This document shows, piece after piece, positions 54,263-64,000 of a stretch of DNA of 64,000 bases. Source of the stretch: Diaporthe sp. PMI_573. Its lineage: Eukaryota; Ascomycota; Sordariomycetes; Diaporthales; Diaporthaceae. Below the pieces are notes generated by a model, which saw only the letters and a program-made list of their open reading frames with translations, was not told where the DNA came from and did no database searches. The DNA is taken from contig JAJTUP010000078.1 of the NCBI GenBank assembly GCA_021399435.1, positions 124,001-188,000 on the forward strand, read 5' to 3'. Made by a program: the position numbers and the translations under genes. Within the stretch, counting starts at the first letter, position 1; every line of letters begins with the position of its first letter.

Positions 54263-54654
54263 ATGCATCTAGCGCTTTGGTGCATGATGTATGACAGAAA
54301 CGAGGCAGAGGAACTGGGCTCACCCGTGCTTTGCAATTCCGTCTCCAACCAATCTATTTCTAACATGTATGATGACCAATAACTTTGACCATCTGTAGTT
54401 ATACCCTGAAAAGGTATGCCATTTGGTGCGAAGTAAAAAAAGCTGTGTTCAGGATTGAAGTCCCAATCACAGGGGGATTGCGTTGGCAGGCAGACGCCAG
54501 CTGCGTACGTTGCATTTAGCTTGAGTCCATCAAGCTCCTGGATACGCGGAAGGTAAGGCGGGAATTGACGTAGCCCTGGGGTCCAGTCGAGATTTGCAGT
54601 TCCCGAGGGTAAGGAGGACCAAGGCGGGAAATCGGAGGAAAAGAGACCTTGCAA
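54229..54654 (-). CDS. unrecognised fragment, possibly exon of a secreted protein
   Basis: A 141-codon frame without ATG at its start: SDFPPWSSLPSGTANLDWTP, LRQFPPYLPRIQELDGLKLN, ATYAAGVCLPTQSPCDWDFN, PEHSFFYFAPNGIPFQGITT. It has the aromatic-rich look of an extracellular protein, with an N-glycosylation site (LNATY), but no known domain. It ends at 54229 and overlaps the preceding fragment on the other strand by 34 bp. Confidence 0.3.
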   Translation of the reverse strand: MQGLFSSDFPPWSSLPSGTANLDWTPGLRQFPPYLPRIQELDGLKLNATYAAGVCLPTQSPCDWDFNPEHSFFYFAPNGIPFQGITTDGQSYWSSYMLEIDWLETELQSTGEPSSSASFLSYIMHQSARCIYVVNSWFWPL

Positions 54655-54785
54655 ATTATGATCGGCTTTGTAGCCTCTTAGAAGCCCTCGATATTATTGC
54701 GGACATGATAGGAGCGAGGATAGGAGCATCATTAGCCTTTCACTTCCAGAGTCCAAACTTCTCGTAATACAATTTTTCTCTTTAA

Positions 54786-56527
54786 TCAATCAGAGTCTCG
54801 CCGGGTCAGCCAGCCCTCACGGTTGATCGTAAACCACCCATAGAGATCCAATATAGGGCAGCAACGATCGAACAGAAGCGTGCCCCATATCTTCGTTGCA
54901 CAAAATGGGTATTTTTGAATAAGTGCTCTGTAGCTTTGGAACTATCCCCATATATACAGAAGTAAGACGATGACGCTTCTCATTGGATAGTTTCAGAAGC
55001 TGTCGACCTAGGCCCAGATGTAGACCCAAGTGATGACCGGCGTCAGAAGCCGTTCGACAAGTTTGCGACCCGTATAAGGATAGGTCCTGCGGAACACCAG
55101 GTTAGTTTGCGAACACAAATCCTGGAAATTTGGACCACGTAAGCAACGAGAAAATACGCCAACTTACCGAAGGAAACGCGATAGTCCGGGGGAGTCAAAC
55201 AAGATTTTCCAGCAAGACTGCAAAGAGCTCCTCTTCCACCGCACTTGCTGAGATAGCATTTTGCTGTCATTGGGTATCAAGGTTAAGATTTCTGCCTCAG
55301 CGGCGTTCTGAATGCAGAATTTCCAGTTGCAAGCCATCATCCAGCGGGAAATAAAGCAGTCGTCCCCTGTGTTGAGCCTATTACCTGCCCAGTACTCGTT
55401 GCACATCTCGTAGAGGAGCTCCTTGTCTTTGAGCAGAGTTGAGCGGAACAGCACCGTGCGGCCGATGAGGGAGAAGCAGCCCTTGTCTGCGGCGAACCGA
55501 ACCGTTTGGATCCGATTCTGGACCTCTAGACATCGTATAGCAGCTATCTCCCAAGCGGTTATGTCACCGGCTACACACTTACTATGAATAAAGGCACTGA
55601 TTGGAACAGAATTAGCTGAGAAGCATTCATAGATGTATTAAGTGCGAGACACACCTCTGCTTTCCTTGGACTGCTCCTACGTCAGGGCCTTGCTCCAGAC
55701 CGGCCAGCAGATACGGCAGCACCGTAGTTGTAGGCCAAAACACGTCATCGTCCACGAGGGCTATATTCTGACCCTGTGCTAGTCTGATGCCTTTCGCTAG
55801 CTGATCTCTCTTGTTTGTGATGTCACAGGCGATAATCCGAGTGATTCGTGCTGCACCTAAGACCTGTGACACAAGGAATTCCACGAGCTGGAGATCTCGC
55901 TGGATTGTGACAATGATGATTTCGTATGGATTATTAAGAATCCACTGGTTTAGAGACACAGGTAATGTGTCTGGGGTATCGATCGTAGCGACCACAATGC
56001 TAACATCTGTGGTTTTATACCGCGGGTTTCTCGGGAGAGGTAGAGGTTTGTAATGTTTCTCATACCAAGACTCGCACCAACGTTCAATCTCCCCCCAGAT
56101 CCTGCCTTATAGGTTAGCCAACAAACATGAACGCTAAGAGAAGTCCAGGAATTAGGCTAGGTACTGACAAGAAAGTGGGAAGCACCCAGTTCATGATAGC
56201 ACGCTGAGAAAGTTTTACAAGTCCAGGAATTAGGCTAGGTACTGACAAGAAAGTGGGAAGCACCCAGTTCATGATAGCACGCTGAGAAAGTTTTACTTCA
56301 AGCCATGTACTACCTTGTCTGTTGGATGCGCTTAGATCTAGGCTACCACAATCAGAGAGAATTGATGCGGGAACAAAAATGGGAGCTTTGAACGTCATAA
56401 TGTCGTACGCCCTGCCGGGGTCTGATGAGTGGTACTTAATGAGTTGGCTCGAAAGAGCGCGCCGAGTTTCGTTCATCCCATCCCCAGCCTCTCCCACCTT
56501 CAGGGGGACCGCATTGTGTTGCTCCAC
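54786..56527 (-). pseudogene. GT2 polysaccharide synthase (Cps1-like), degraded C-terminus and 78-bp duplication
   Basis: Membrane-bound processive glycosyltransferase. Exons 56169-56527 (or 56247-56527), 55655-56101, 55168-55596, then 55086 down. Introns 56102-56168 (or -56246), 55597-55654 and 55087-55167 join in phase. Motifs: RWCESWYEKHYKPLPLP, VSIVVATIDTPDTLPVSLNQ, EIIIVTIQRDLQ, ALVDDDVFWPTTTVLPYLLA (the DDD of the GT2 A domain), GAVQGKQSAF, GCFSLIGRTVLFRSTLLKD, NTGDDCFISRWMM (acceptor Asp) and SQQVRWKRSSLQSC (QxxRW). The last exon reads TYPYTGRKLVERLLTPVITW then stops at TAG 55008-55010, where about 75 further in-frame codons (with TGA and TAG again) end RREGW-like as LYGWFTINREGWLTRRDSD at 54786. 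So the C-terminal membrane region is lost. All the stops fit CAG or CGA to TAG or TGA. Exon 1 contains a perfect 78-bp tandem repeat (listed separately). Confidence 0.85.
56141..56296. repeat. perfect 78-bp tandem duplication inside the polysaccharide synthase gene
   Basis: Units 56141-56218 and 56219-56296 are identical as far as I can read. On the minus strand each codes VKLSQRAIMNWVLPTFLSVP plus SLIPGL (26 aa, a predicted membrane segment) and each contains the same TTGTCAGTACC donor at the exon 1/intron 1 boundary (56246 and 56168). Both donors are in phase 2 and both fit the acceptor at 56102. Coordinates could be off by one base. Confidence 0.9.
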
Positions 56528-56550
56528 TCATTGTGTTGCTCTACTTGACC

Positions 56551-56982
56551 ATGGCTGATTCCTACGCTAGTGCAGCTGCGTCAAATCTGCCGTGGCGCCT
56601 TTCCGATACTCCCTGGTCCCCTGCGGTTGCCAGTTTCCTCAGTCGATTCTTGACAGAACCCCAGGCAACGCAGCTTGGTCAACAGTTCCTCTCATCATGG
56701 GAGCCAAACCGGCAGGTCATGTGGACCGGCAACATTTGTGAGGAGGCGCAGAAATGGGCGCTTCGAAAGCGTATGCAGACCTTATCGATAGCAATGGGGC
56801 CGCTGGCGAGAGGTGGCGAGCCACCGCAGCGAGAAGGCAAAGGGAAAAAAAGCTGGACTCAATACATGAGGGGTGCCTCCGCTTTATTTGCGTGGTACAT
56901 CACCGCAGACGAGGTTGTTACAGTCCTCTGTCCACCGCCTCCAGAACGACTTAACCCGGGAGGCGGAGACCGCAAGGACTAA
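56551..56982 (+). CDS. small conserved-looking protein, unknown function
   Basis: A 143-aa protein from the ATG at 56551 (MADSYASAAASNLPWRLSDT). Composition is that of a real soluble protein: TEPQATQLGQQFLSSWEPNR, EEAQKWALRKRMQTLSIAMG, KSWTQYMRGASALFAWYITA, VVTVLCPPPPERLNPGG. The GPL...ASALFA...VVTVL..PPP part recalls short fungal proteins of unknown function that I cannot name. It starts 24 bp from, and divergent to, the polysaccharide synthase ATG, so the two promoters must overlap coding or leader sequence. Intact. Confidence 0.6.
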   Translation: MADSYASAAASNLPWRLSDTPWSPAVASFLSRFLTEPQATQLGQQFLSSWEPNRQVMWTGNICEEAQKWALRKRMQTLSIAMGPLARGGEPPQREGKGKKSWTQYMRGASALFAWYITADEVVTVLCPPPPERLNPGGGDRKD

Positions 56983-57039
56983 GCGGATGGTTGGTTGTCA
57001 GTGTATCCCATACACGAGCATTGTTCGAATTGAACACGT

Positions 57040-57372
57040 TTAATACAGCTTGCACGATCTGACTGTCTCGTCGTCTTCTTGATCGGATGACTCGCCATCG
57101 TTATCGTCATCATCATCTTCGTCGTCCGCTTCGTCCTCATCTAATTGCATGGTGTTGTTGTCTTGAACTTTGGGGCAAGGGTGGGCGCCCCAGAACCCAT
57201 CTTCGTCACTGCCATTGTCTGGATCGTCGTCTCCGCGACTAATGTCGGAGTCCGACAAAGGGTCCCATAGATTATCAGTATTCTGAATGTTGTCCTCATG
57301 TTTGAGAAAGGAGATATTTTCTCTCCAGTTACAGCACCATTGACGTGGATATTTGCTCCGGCGCCTCTCCAT
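57040..57372 (-). CDS. small acidic protein, uncertain
   Basis: A 110-aa ATG-started frame with a basic start (MERRRSKYPRQWCCNWREN) and a strongly acidic second half of Asp/Glu runs. No domain. Low-complexity acidic frames often arise by chance from GAC/GAT-type repeats, so the call is weak. Confidence 0.35.
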   Translation of the reverse strand: MERRRSKYPRQWCCNWRENISFLKHEDNIQNTDNLWDPLSDSDISRGDDDPDNGSDEDGFWGAHPCPKVQDNNTMQLDEDEADDEDDDDDNDGESSDQEDDETVRSCKLY

Positions 57373-57912
57373 AGGGGTAATCCAGGCTTTCTCGTCAGGG
57401 AATGTCCACTTTGTCGTCCATGGCCATTTTTAATGTCCTGAAAGTCTCGGTGAAGCCAGCCCGCATGGTCGCTACCTTGAGCTTATTTAAGTCTGGGACC
57501 ACAAATATCTACAGCAAAATATTATTGGAGCTCATGGTCCGTCTGGATACCAGAGGTCGCTTGGCTTAGATATGCAGAAGCTGTACAGAAGCGTGATGAT
57601 TGTACGGGAGGCTAATGTTTTCGATGTGGAGATTACATGCAAGACCTCGTATTAAAAGTGGTACGCTGAATCGATTTGGATTTATGTATTGTCTCTCTAT
57701 TCTTAGGCATTGATATATGTCAAAGTTTAAGTTTTCCAATCTTCTGTGGTAAGATTCTGCTCGTCCCGTGTAGCTTCTGATGCCAGACTTGAATGTTTCG
57801 ACTGAATGTTTCCAGTAACAAATTCCTGTACGTGGCCGACCATACTGAGAGTAACCAGGAGTCGTCATCTGTAAACGGAATGCAGACGTTGGTTCACCAG
57901 GTCTGAGATTTT
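57373..57912. other. intergenic, no gene seen
   Basis: No recognisable coding sequence; 3' flank of the exchanger gene. Confidence 0.45.
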
Positions 57913-59595
57913 TCAGAACAGAGAAGCCAGCATGTTGTTGAGGGCGTCACTAGGCGTAGCGTAGAAGGCCAAGGCGATGATAACGTATAAACCGATAAGC
58001 ATAGCCCCTTCGAGGTAATTCGCCTTGCCGTCTTGGACAACATAGGTAACGACAAGGACAGATATAAAGAACGAAACCGTCTCGACTATATGTGTGTACG
58101 TATTGTAAGCCAAAGGACCCACAAAAGAAGCCAAATATCGTGGGAGCAATATGGGCAACTCACACATCTCGAATTGGAAGTCCATTGGCTTATCGATGGC
58201 CCAGCCAAGCAGGACGAGGAATGGCGTTACGAGTAGGGCAATTTGTACACTTGAGCCGACGGCAACTCCCATGGCCTGTATCAAAATGTCAGTCTTATCA
58301 TTCATAAGGTACGGTGTCAGCCATATCGATACGTACCAGGTCCATTTGGTCCTTGATGGCCACGACGCAGGCCGTGAGGTGCTCTGCCGCATTACCAATA
58401 ATTGGGATAAGAATGAGACCAATGAAATTCTTGCTGAATGCGCCTGTCTCGACAAGAGGATTGATAGCGTCGACGAGGTAGTCCGCGCAGAATGAAATCA
58501 CAACCGTCGTGAGAATGAGGATTGCTGATGCAGACCAAGCGCTCATAGATGACTCGTCCCCTTCTTCCTCCTCGTCCTCGTCCTCTGAGTTCTCTGGCAC
58601 TTCAGGGTTGAATAGGTTCTTGTGGGTCCTCAACTGGAAGAACAGATAGAGGCAGTAGAGCAGCAGCAAGATGATGGCCGTCCCGCGGGATAGTATCAGG
58701 ACGCTCTTGTGTGCGGCGGCTTTGTCATTGTCACCCTCGAGGACCATGAATAGAGTGGCAGGGATCACAAGCGATGCCGATGACAGAGTCATCAGAGAGC
58801 AGGCAGTCTGGGCCGTGCCGGAAGCAAACACCTGCTCCCTGCCATTGCCGCGCGCATCTCGCATGTTGAATATTCCACCAAGGAAGAAGCACATGCCCAT
58901 GACCAACAGCAGGTTCGATAGGATGGAGCCAAGCATGGAGGATTTGACCACTTCGATCTGGTTGTTCTGCAGGGCAATAATACTCACCTGAAAAACACAT
59001 TAGTCTATGTGGATGCACTCGCATTGCCAGGAGATAGTACTCACGATAAGCTCAACGGCATTGCCAAATGTGGCATTGATCAGGCCGCCGAGAGTCTCGC
59101 CCAGTTTGGACGAGATCTCCTCGGTGGCAAAGGACAGGATAGCGGCAAGAGGCAAGATTGCCAGGAAGTTGAGGGTGAAGACAAGCGTGGGGCTCCACTC
59201 GGACACGCCGGCAACAATACCGAGTGGGACAAAGAACAAGAGGACGTTGACATAGTCTGTATCGAAAATAAGAATACGCTCTGGCAGGGAGAGAAGCACA
59301 AGCGATTTTCTCATTCGGAGCTGAACTCCCCAGGCAAGAGCCACTTACTACTGAGCAACGTGATCTTGAGCACGTTCCAAACGTGTACCGGCCACTTTAC
59401 AAAGGGCTTTGGGTTGTCCAATCCGGGCGTGTGTTTCCCAAGGAAGACCTGGCCCCAGAACCTACGACCATTGTGGGACGAGCCATCGCCCTTGGGAACG
59501 CGAAATAATGGCGTGTATTCGTCACCGTAGTTCTGACCATCATTGTCGGCAGAGCCGCTTTGTGCGGTCCTGTCGATTTTAAATGAGGGCGACAT
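57913..59595 (-). CDS. vacuolar Ca2+/H+ exchanger (CAX family), five exons, intact
   Basis: Antiporter that loads Ca2+ into the vacuole in exchange for protons. Exons 59349-59595, 59045-59280, 58337-58987, 58164-58275 and 57913-58085; introns of 68, 57, 61 and 78 bp join in phase; 1419 nt, 472 aa. The N-terminal cytosolic part ([19 protein letters not shown]) is followed by membrane segments. The two CAX signature repeats are present: [20 protein letters not shown] in the first half and [20 protein letters not shown] in the second. An acidic loop ([16 protein letters not shown]) lies between the halves, as in the family. The end [40 protein letters not shown] is complete. The ATG at 59595 was preferred to upstream codons because it starts the conserved hydrophilic tail. 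This is one of the few fully intact genes here and probably a working one. Confidence 0.95.
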
Positions 59596-61709
59596 TCTTT
59601 TCTGCAAGGCCACGGCTAAATGTGTGGTGTTTCCGGGGCGAGCACAGAGCACGAGAGCGTGGACCAGGAGTGTAGGGTACTGATGATGACTGGCGGGAGG
59701 TTGGGCTTGAGGCTGCTCGGCCAGAGCTGGCTGGGAATGCAAAAATGGTATTGGTGTTTCACGGTTGTGAGGTGGGCAAGGGAAAGGGTTTATATATGAC
59801 GGCAGCTGGGACTAGACAAGGCAGGGCCACGTAAACCATTGGGTACCAAGGTTGGTGAGGCGCACAGCCAGGTTGCCAAGAGCACAAACACCGGTAGGCT
59901 AAAAGCAGGGTGTCCAGGTATTTGTGCTTGGAATGAGCTGACATGTACTTTGAGGGGATGTATGAGCTACACGTCCAAGGTCCTAAGCGCAGTTTACGTG
60001 TCAAATCGATCAACGAGTTGGATATTGAGCTAGCGTTTCGTCACAGGTGCATCGCGGCATTAAAAGCCAATTTGTGGTCCTCCCGCTGCAGCTGAAGCCA
60101 AAGAACCTTCTACTGAGCGTGCTTGCAAACCGCTGCCGGATAAATGTGATGATAACGTGTTCCGCCAGATCGTCTTGTTTCATCTTCTCAGCTTGCTTTT
60201 GGAAAGTCAGCAATGGCCTTCTACAATGTTGAAGTTAACATCTTCCAACTCCTACATTGGTGCTCAGGAAGACGGACGGCTGAACGGGTATGTACCCAGC
60301 GATGGTTAGCAGCCAAAGTTGCCTGAAGAGGGAATCCCTTATTCCATCGGTGCTAGGCATTCGGCTCTGCCTGGCTTCCTACGTGATGGTGCCAGGATTG
60401 ATTACATTGCATATACGAGACGGAAGTACGCCAGGCACCTTCGTCACAGCCCGGCCCTGTCCGAACTTGCAAGGTAGCGTCCCTGACGAATTATGCGGCT
60501 GGCCCTGGATATCCCTCCCCAAAGGATGAAGCAGGTGACCCCCCTCACCCATTCCATGCCCAGCAATATCGGTGCCTACGGGGTGGAGGGTCAGGCTCAG
60601 CTTAACAGGCCTCTGCCGGTGCAACTTCAGATCCGAGAGGCGCTTATTTCGATCCGACCATTATGACTCACGCCGTCATGAGCGACTCTGGCAGCTGAGT
60701 TTGCTTCTGCCAGCTTCAATGTTGGTGACGTGACCTGCGGGATTGGCAAAGGGCTCAGGACCACAAGGTCCTGCATACAGGCCAACGATACTCCCAGCCG
60801 CATTCATCGGGGCTCGCCGCATCTAAACAACGATCTGCAAGTTATGTTTCACAACTGGTACAACACTTGGACCAAAGAAAAAAGTGACGAGTCAAAAGGG
60901 TAGTGTAAAGGCCTGGAAGGGTAGGGACCGGCACGGCACGGCATGAATGGCCTGGTTTGATGGTGGGGTTATGATGCGTGTGTAGTTACATGCTCGAATT
61001 CTTAGAGAGTTCTCTCTTGGCAACACATCTGAGAATAAATTTCATCGAATTGGGCGAGCGCATTGAAAACTTCGCAAGCTACTCAAGACATGAGCAGCCT
61101 ATGCTCAAGTCAAGCAAGGAGAAGGAACGACTCGGCTGGAAAACGGGTATCGAGTTTGTTGAGACGGTTTATCCCACCCCACACATTACCAGCCGGTATA
61201 TTATGCGGCACCGGTTCCACGTGATGAAAAGACAGTGTTAACGAACTACTGGAGGGAGAAGGTGGCCGAGCTTGAGCAGGGAGGAAGATAACACCATCAA
61301 TGGATGTAATAAAAGGGTTGGGACCCACAAGATTCTTGAGTAGATGTAAACGGAAGACGACGAAAATGCTTCCCCAATGGACTCTGTGGAGCCGGACCGC
61401 AAAAGTGGGTAACTTCGGTAAACTAACACCGTAATGAAAACCATTTCATGCGATGGAGTCGCACTGCGGGTGATTCAGACCTTGGCCTTGACCTGACTGT
61501 GTCTGTAGCCCTGTCCAAGCAGAGAGTTGCCTTTCCAATTTGGCTCAAGCGGCTCCTGGGAGAGCGATCCCATAATTTGGTCTCCGCATGACTAGAGGTG
61601 TTTCAAAATTATAAATACACAGGGAATCTTCGTTGCTTTTCTCTCCGAGTAGCCAGTGAGCCACTTCCACATTTTTTACACCCCGACCTCTTTGTTTGAA
61701 ATCCTCAAG
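59596..61709. other. long intergenic, no supported gene
   Basis: Includes the exchanger promoter. Frames at 60.0-61.2 kb have no motif. A poly-pyrimidine leader-like stretch before 61710 suggests a promoter for the next, doubtful, small gene. Confidence 0.4.
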
Positions 61710-61887
61710 ATGCCCAGGGGCGCTTACGATGTGTCTGCCACCAATAATCCTCTTCCAAAGCCGAGACAGTGGACTTCACATCAACGTCGATTCAAATTTT
61801 AGCAGCTCAGACCAAGTAGAAACGTCTCAGCCTGGTCCTTCACGTGAAGTGGCTCCACCTCGAAGTATCTCACGAGATCCCTCCTAG
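61710..61887 (+). CDS. doubtful small protein
   Basis: ATG at 61710 after a TATAAATA-like box (about 61610) and a CT-rich leader. It codes MPRGAYDVSATNNPLPKPR; removing a very short 34-nt candidate intron (GTGGAC...TTTTAG) would continue as HSSDQVETSQPGPSREVAPP and end at 61887, 47 aa. The intron is shorter than normal, so this rests mostly on the promoter-like context. Confidence 0.25.
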
Positions 61888-62332
61888 ACACGTCTATCGA
61901 AGTAGCAGATGCAATCAGAAGTGATGTGCGAATATACCGGACATATGAAGAAACAACATGAATTAATACAAGTCGGTGTATCATTGAGTAAAAATGATGG
62001 AGGTAAAGGATAAAGACTAGACTCCTGATTACGTTGTTTTCCTTGTTACTTGGCCTTGGAGGTGGAAGGTTGGTAGGGAAACCCACAACACAGCGACTAC
62101 CCGTGGGTCGCTTCGGCTTCCGTGCACCCACTGCTGGCGCAGTGGGTGCCAAAACCTCGCACCGGCCAAAACCCCGCATCATCTGAGTGTTTTTTTTTTG
62201 GTGCAGATCCCCACCAAAACCATAGTTAACATTCTCATGACAACCACCACATCGTCGCCGCCACCACACTGCAACGTCCGGATATGGTAAAAGAGAGGTT
62301 ATATCGTACTTTCAGAAGCAAAAAAAAAAAAA

Positions 62333-62431
62333 CAGTTCCTATTGGATTCGAGCCAATGGCCTCCCGCCAGTCTATACAAGCTATGAAATGGTGATTTGGG
62401 GCGGGCGCTCTACCGACTGAGCTGAAGGACT
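62333..62431 (-). tRNA. intron-containing tRNA-like gene, isotype not assigned
   Basis: Minus strand: acceptor AGTCCTT pairs with AGGAACT (one C-A mismatch, one G-T), D arm GCTCAGTCGGTAGAGC, anticodon stem CCCGC/GCGGG enclosing about 33 nt (loop plus a likely intron), variable loop AGGCC, and T arm ATTGG-CTCGAAT-CCAAT. Directly downstream on the minus strand is a T-run (about 62319-62332), a Pol III terminator. Box A is CAGCTCAGTCGG and box B GGCTCGAATCC. Deviations: position 8 is C instead of U, T54 is C, and position 33 appears C. So it is either a variant or a decaying tRNA; with U33 unclear I do not name the amino acid. Confidence 0.55.
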
Positions 62432-63452
62432 GCATCATTCCACAGTAGGTACGATAAGCAGTCGTCTGCTTCCCCTTATATACACGGTGGCGACGAGGCG
62501 ATATCGTGGTTATTGTAGCCACTGCTTCCCTCCTCGCCAAGCAGTGGATATGGGGCACAGTCTATATTGCTTCCGTGGCCACCGGAAGATTCGCCTCCTT
62601 CCACCGAGCCGAATATGCTGCTGCTCAGACCATCACTATAGTCAACTTCGACTAGACTATGCTGTGGGCAGGGTGTTTTGAGTGCTTCTGCCCTTGCTGC
62701 TTGAAGTCCTCTTGTTAGACGAGGATTCCACAGATCCTACAATTCATCAGGCCTAGACTCATGGCCGATATTGAACGTTAATAGGGTACCGGTAGATGAT
62801 CTGCACAAGCGAACTACTTCTAACGCCAATTATCCTGCACTGAATTCCGCAGAGGAAGCTCCACTAAGGCAGTACCCCTTTCCCCTATAGTTTCACCATG
62901 GCCACGACGCAGCTGTCATCACCACTACGGCCCGTCACGCCCCGGCACTGACTTGGTCCAGGCGCTGTCAAGGTTGAGTCCTCGTCCTCGTCTTCTAGTG
63001 ACGTTGTATGGAATTCGAACGCCGTGTCCACTCTTGCCGGCATGGACGGTGCTCCAGACAACCCGACCGTCATTCCCTGACGTGGAGGAGGAGGAGGATG
63101 GGGAGGTCGGTGATGTCGTTCAGCCCCCCAAAAGTACTGTACTTCACGAGTGATAACCGCGCCGTCACATAATTCAAGCTTCAGTAGCGGTTGAAAGACC
63201 ACGGGAAGTGGTTACAAGTACTTTCATGCGCTTACTCTCGTCCTTCTGTCTAATCCCTCTGAGAGTACTCGGGATTCGACGTTTTGGCCAAAGTATTTAT
63301 CGTGGATTTGTTAGGGCGGAGAGATGGCAGTTCAGTTGAGGTCCGAGTTATGAATCCATAATAATGCTGCAGAAAAATATTCAATTTCATTTTGAAAACT
63401 AGGTACATTTACGAAGTATTTGTGGCCAGGGGCATTCCTTCACATTGATCTT
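62432..63452. other. intergenic, no supported gene
   Basis: A minus-strand frame 62885-63202 with a proline/histidine run has no recognisable domain. Confidence 0.4.
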
Positions 63453-64000
63453 TCAAAGCACCATTTGTTTGATTTGCTTGGCAGCTTCTCCGCTTCCGTC
63501 AGTACAATCTGAGCAACTGATTGGGGGACCACATGCAGACACAAAACTGGGAATTGTCTCAATCTTCTTAAACAAGCCCCGGTCGGTCTTTTCCCCTGGT
63601 GTGTTTTGTTGCCAGATTTCTCCGCCTTGCTGGCTGCCATCGACAGCGCCCTGGACGTAGCATGCAAGGCGGGCGCAGATGTTGATCTCATGCTTTCGGA
63701 ATTCAGCTAGTGTTTCCATGATTTTGGTAGTCGGAATAGCGATTGCAATACTGATTTCGTCGACTTCCTTTTCCGTCTTGCCTGTAATAATCCAGTTGTC
63801 CAAAATCTCGGCTCCCGACTTGAGTTTCCCAGTGCCGACGAACAGTTGGCTATGCTCGTTGGTAATGCCGGAGCTAGTGACCGCTGATATAGGCGGGGTA
63901 GCCTTGGGATCGCACGAAAACTGGACTGGCATCTCCTCCTTGGTTTCGCGGACTGCTGCCTGGGCGCCTCCCTCGCCAGCATCAACAAGTCCACCTGCTG
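63453..64000 (-). CDS. Nudix hydrolase, 3' part, runs off the window
   Basis: Nudix enzymes cleave nucleoside diphosphates linked to another group, such as ADP-ribose or NADH. The frame enters at the window edge with AGGLVDAGEGGAQAAVRETK followed by EEM, a match to the Nudix box G-x5-E-x7-R-E-U-x-E-E with all acidic metal ligands present. It continues FSCDPKATPPISAVTSSGIT, HSQLFVGTGKL, TGKTEKEVDEISIAIAIPTT, INICARLACYVQG and ends at 63453. The layout (Nudix box, then a region ending in a helical part) fits ADP-sugar pyrophosphatase-like proteins, but subfamily cannot be fixed without the N-terminus, which lies beyond 64000. No break seen. Confidence 0.75.
   Translation of the reverse strand, partial: AGGLVDAGEGGAQAAVRETKEEMPVQFSCDPKATPPISAVTSSGITNEHSQLFVGTGKLKSGAEILDNWIITGKTEKEVDEISIAIAIPTTKIMETLAEFRKHEINICARLACYVQGAVDGSQQGGEIWQQNTPGEKTDRGLFKKIETIPSFVSACGPPISCSDCTDGSGEAAKQIKQMVL

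Noticed and set aside
17654..56527. Reassignment of UAG to glutamine
   Set aside because: Several genes with CAG-like TAG stops suggested it, but TAG ends the hAT transposase and GH79 genes, and other lesions are TAA, TGA or frameshifts.
57566..57868. Minus-strand frame of 100 codons after the acidic protein
   Set aside because: No motif, and composition looks random.
1..64000. CRISPR array or bacterial defence system
   Set aside because: No regularly spaced repeats with unique spacers, and the gene structure is fungal.

Overview
The window looks like an accessory, gene-poor and partly decayed region of a filamentous ascomycete (Pezizomycotina) chromosome. The evidence is: genes cut by many short introns (mostly 42-130 bp, GT...AG, often with CTAAC/CTGAT-like branch sites), Zn2Cys6 and C2H2 regulators, a fungal MIZ-finger protein, fungal polysaccharide synthase, GH79 and GH64 hydrolases, a CAX-type Ca2+/H+ exchanger, a fungal gypsy retroelement and a hAT transposon. 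No bacterial operon, CRISPR array or replication origin is visible. All exon joins given here were derived by reading phases by hand; none has transcript support.

Layout. 0.7-4.6 kb: five-exon zinc-cluster transcription factor. 6.5-7.1 kb: fragment of an importin-alpha gene. 7.7-10.6 kb: cluster of small zinc proteins (zinc-ribbon-like, truncated Zn2Cys6, two C2H2) with a perfect 18-bp inverted repeat between them. 11.4-13.5 kb: MIZ/SP-RING protein with a frame break. 13.8-16.6 kb: TPR-like gene abutting a 5'-truncated Ty3/gypsy chromovirus fragment and its 3' LTR. 17.6-21.6 kb: sulfotransferase and six-exon alpha/beta hydrolase, each with one in-frame TAG. 26.3-27.3 kb: decayed Ulp1-type protease. 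28.3-31.5 kb: intact RING-patatin-like gene whose lipase motifs are gone, then an N-truncated HMG-CoA reductase homologue. 34.3-37.5 kb: Myb/SANT-repeat gene (one TAG) and GH79 glycosidase (one missing base). 39-44.3 kb: LINE RNase H relic, heptad-coding minisatellite and an intact hAT element with matching terminal inverted repeats. 45-46.4 kb: small secreted cysteine-rich protein and a second, broken copy of the patatin-like C-terminus. 48.6 kb: decayed second copy of a C2H2 first exon. 49.4-52.6 kb: broken GH64 glucanase and a 2OG-Fe(II) oxygenase. 54.8-59.6 kb: polysaccharide synthase with a 78-bp tandem duplication and a degraded C-terminus, a small conserved-looking gene, and an intact Ca2+/H+ exchanger. 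62.3 kb: tRNA-like gene with a Pol III terminator. 63.5 kb to the edge: 3' part of a Nudix hydrolase gene.

The genes do not form one pathway. The unifying feature is decay: several genes keep motifs and splice phases over their whole length but carry one or two stops at codons where CAG, CAA, CGA or TGG would fit, which is what repeat-induced point mutation (C to T, favouring CpA) produces. The Zn2Cys6 factor, MIZ gene (except its frame break), hAT transposase, RING-patatin-like protein, oxygenase 3' exons and CAX exchanger look open. I found no clear new multi-gene system. The best leads are the non-catalytic RING-patatin family with a second copy 16 kb away, and the 78-bp duplication that carries its own splice donor and could therefore be spliced out silently.
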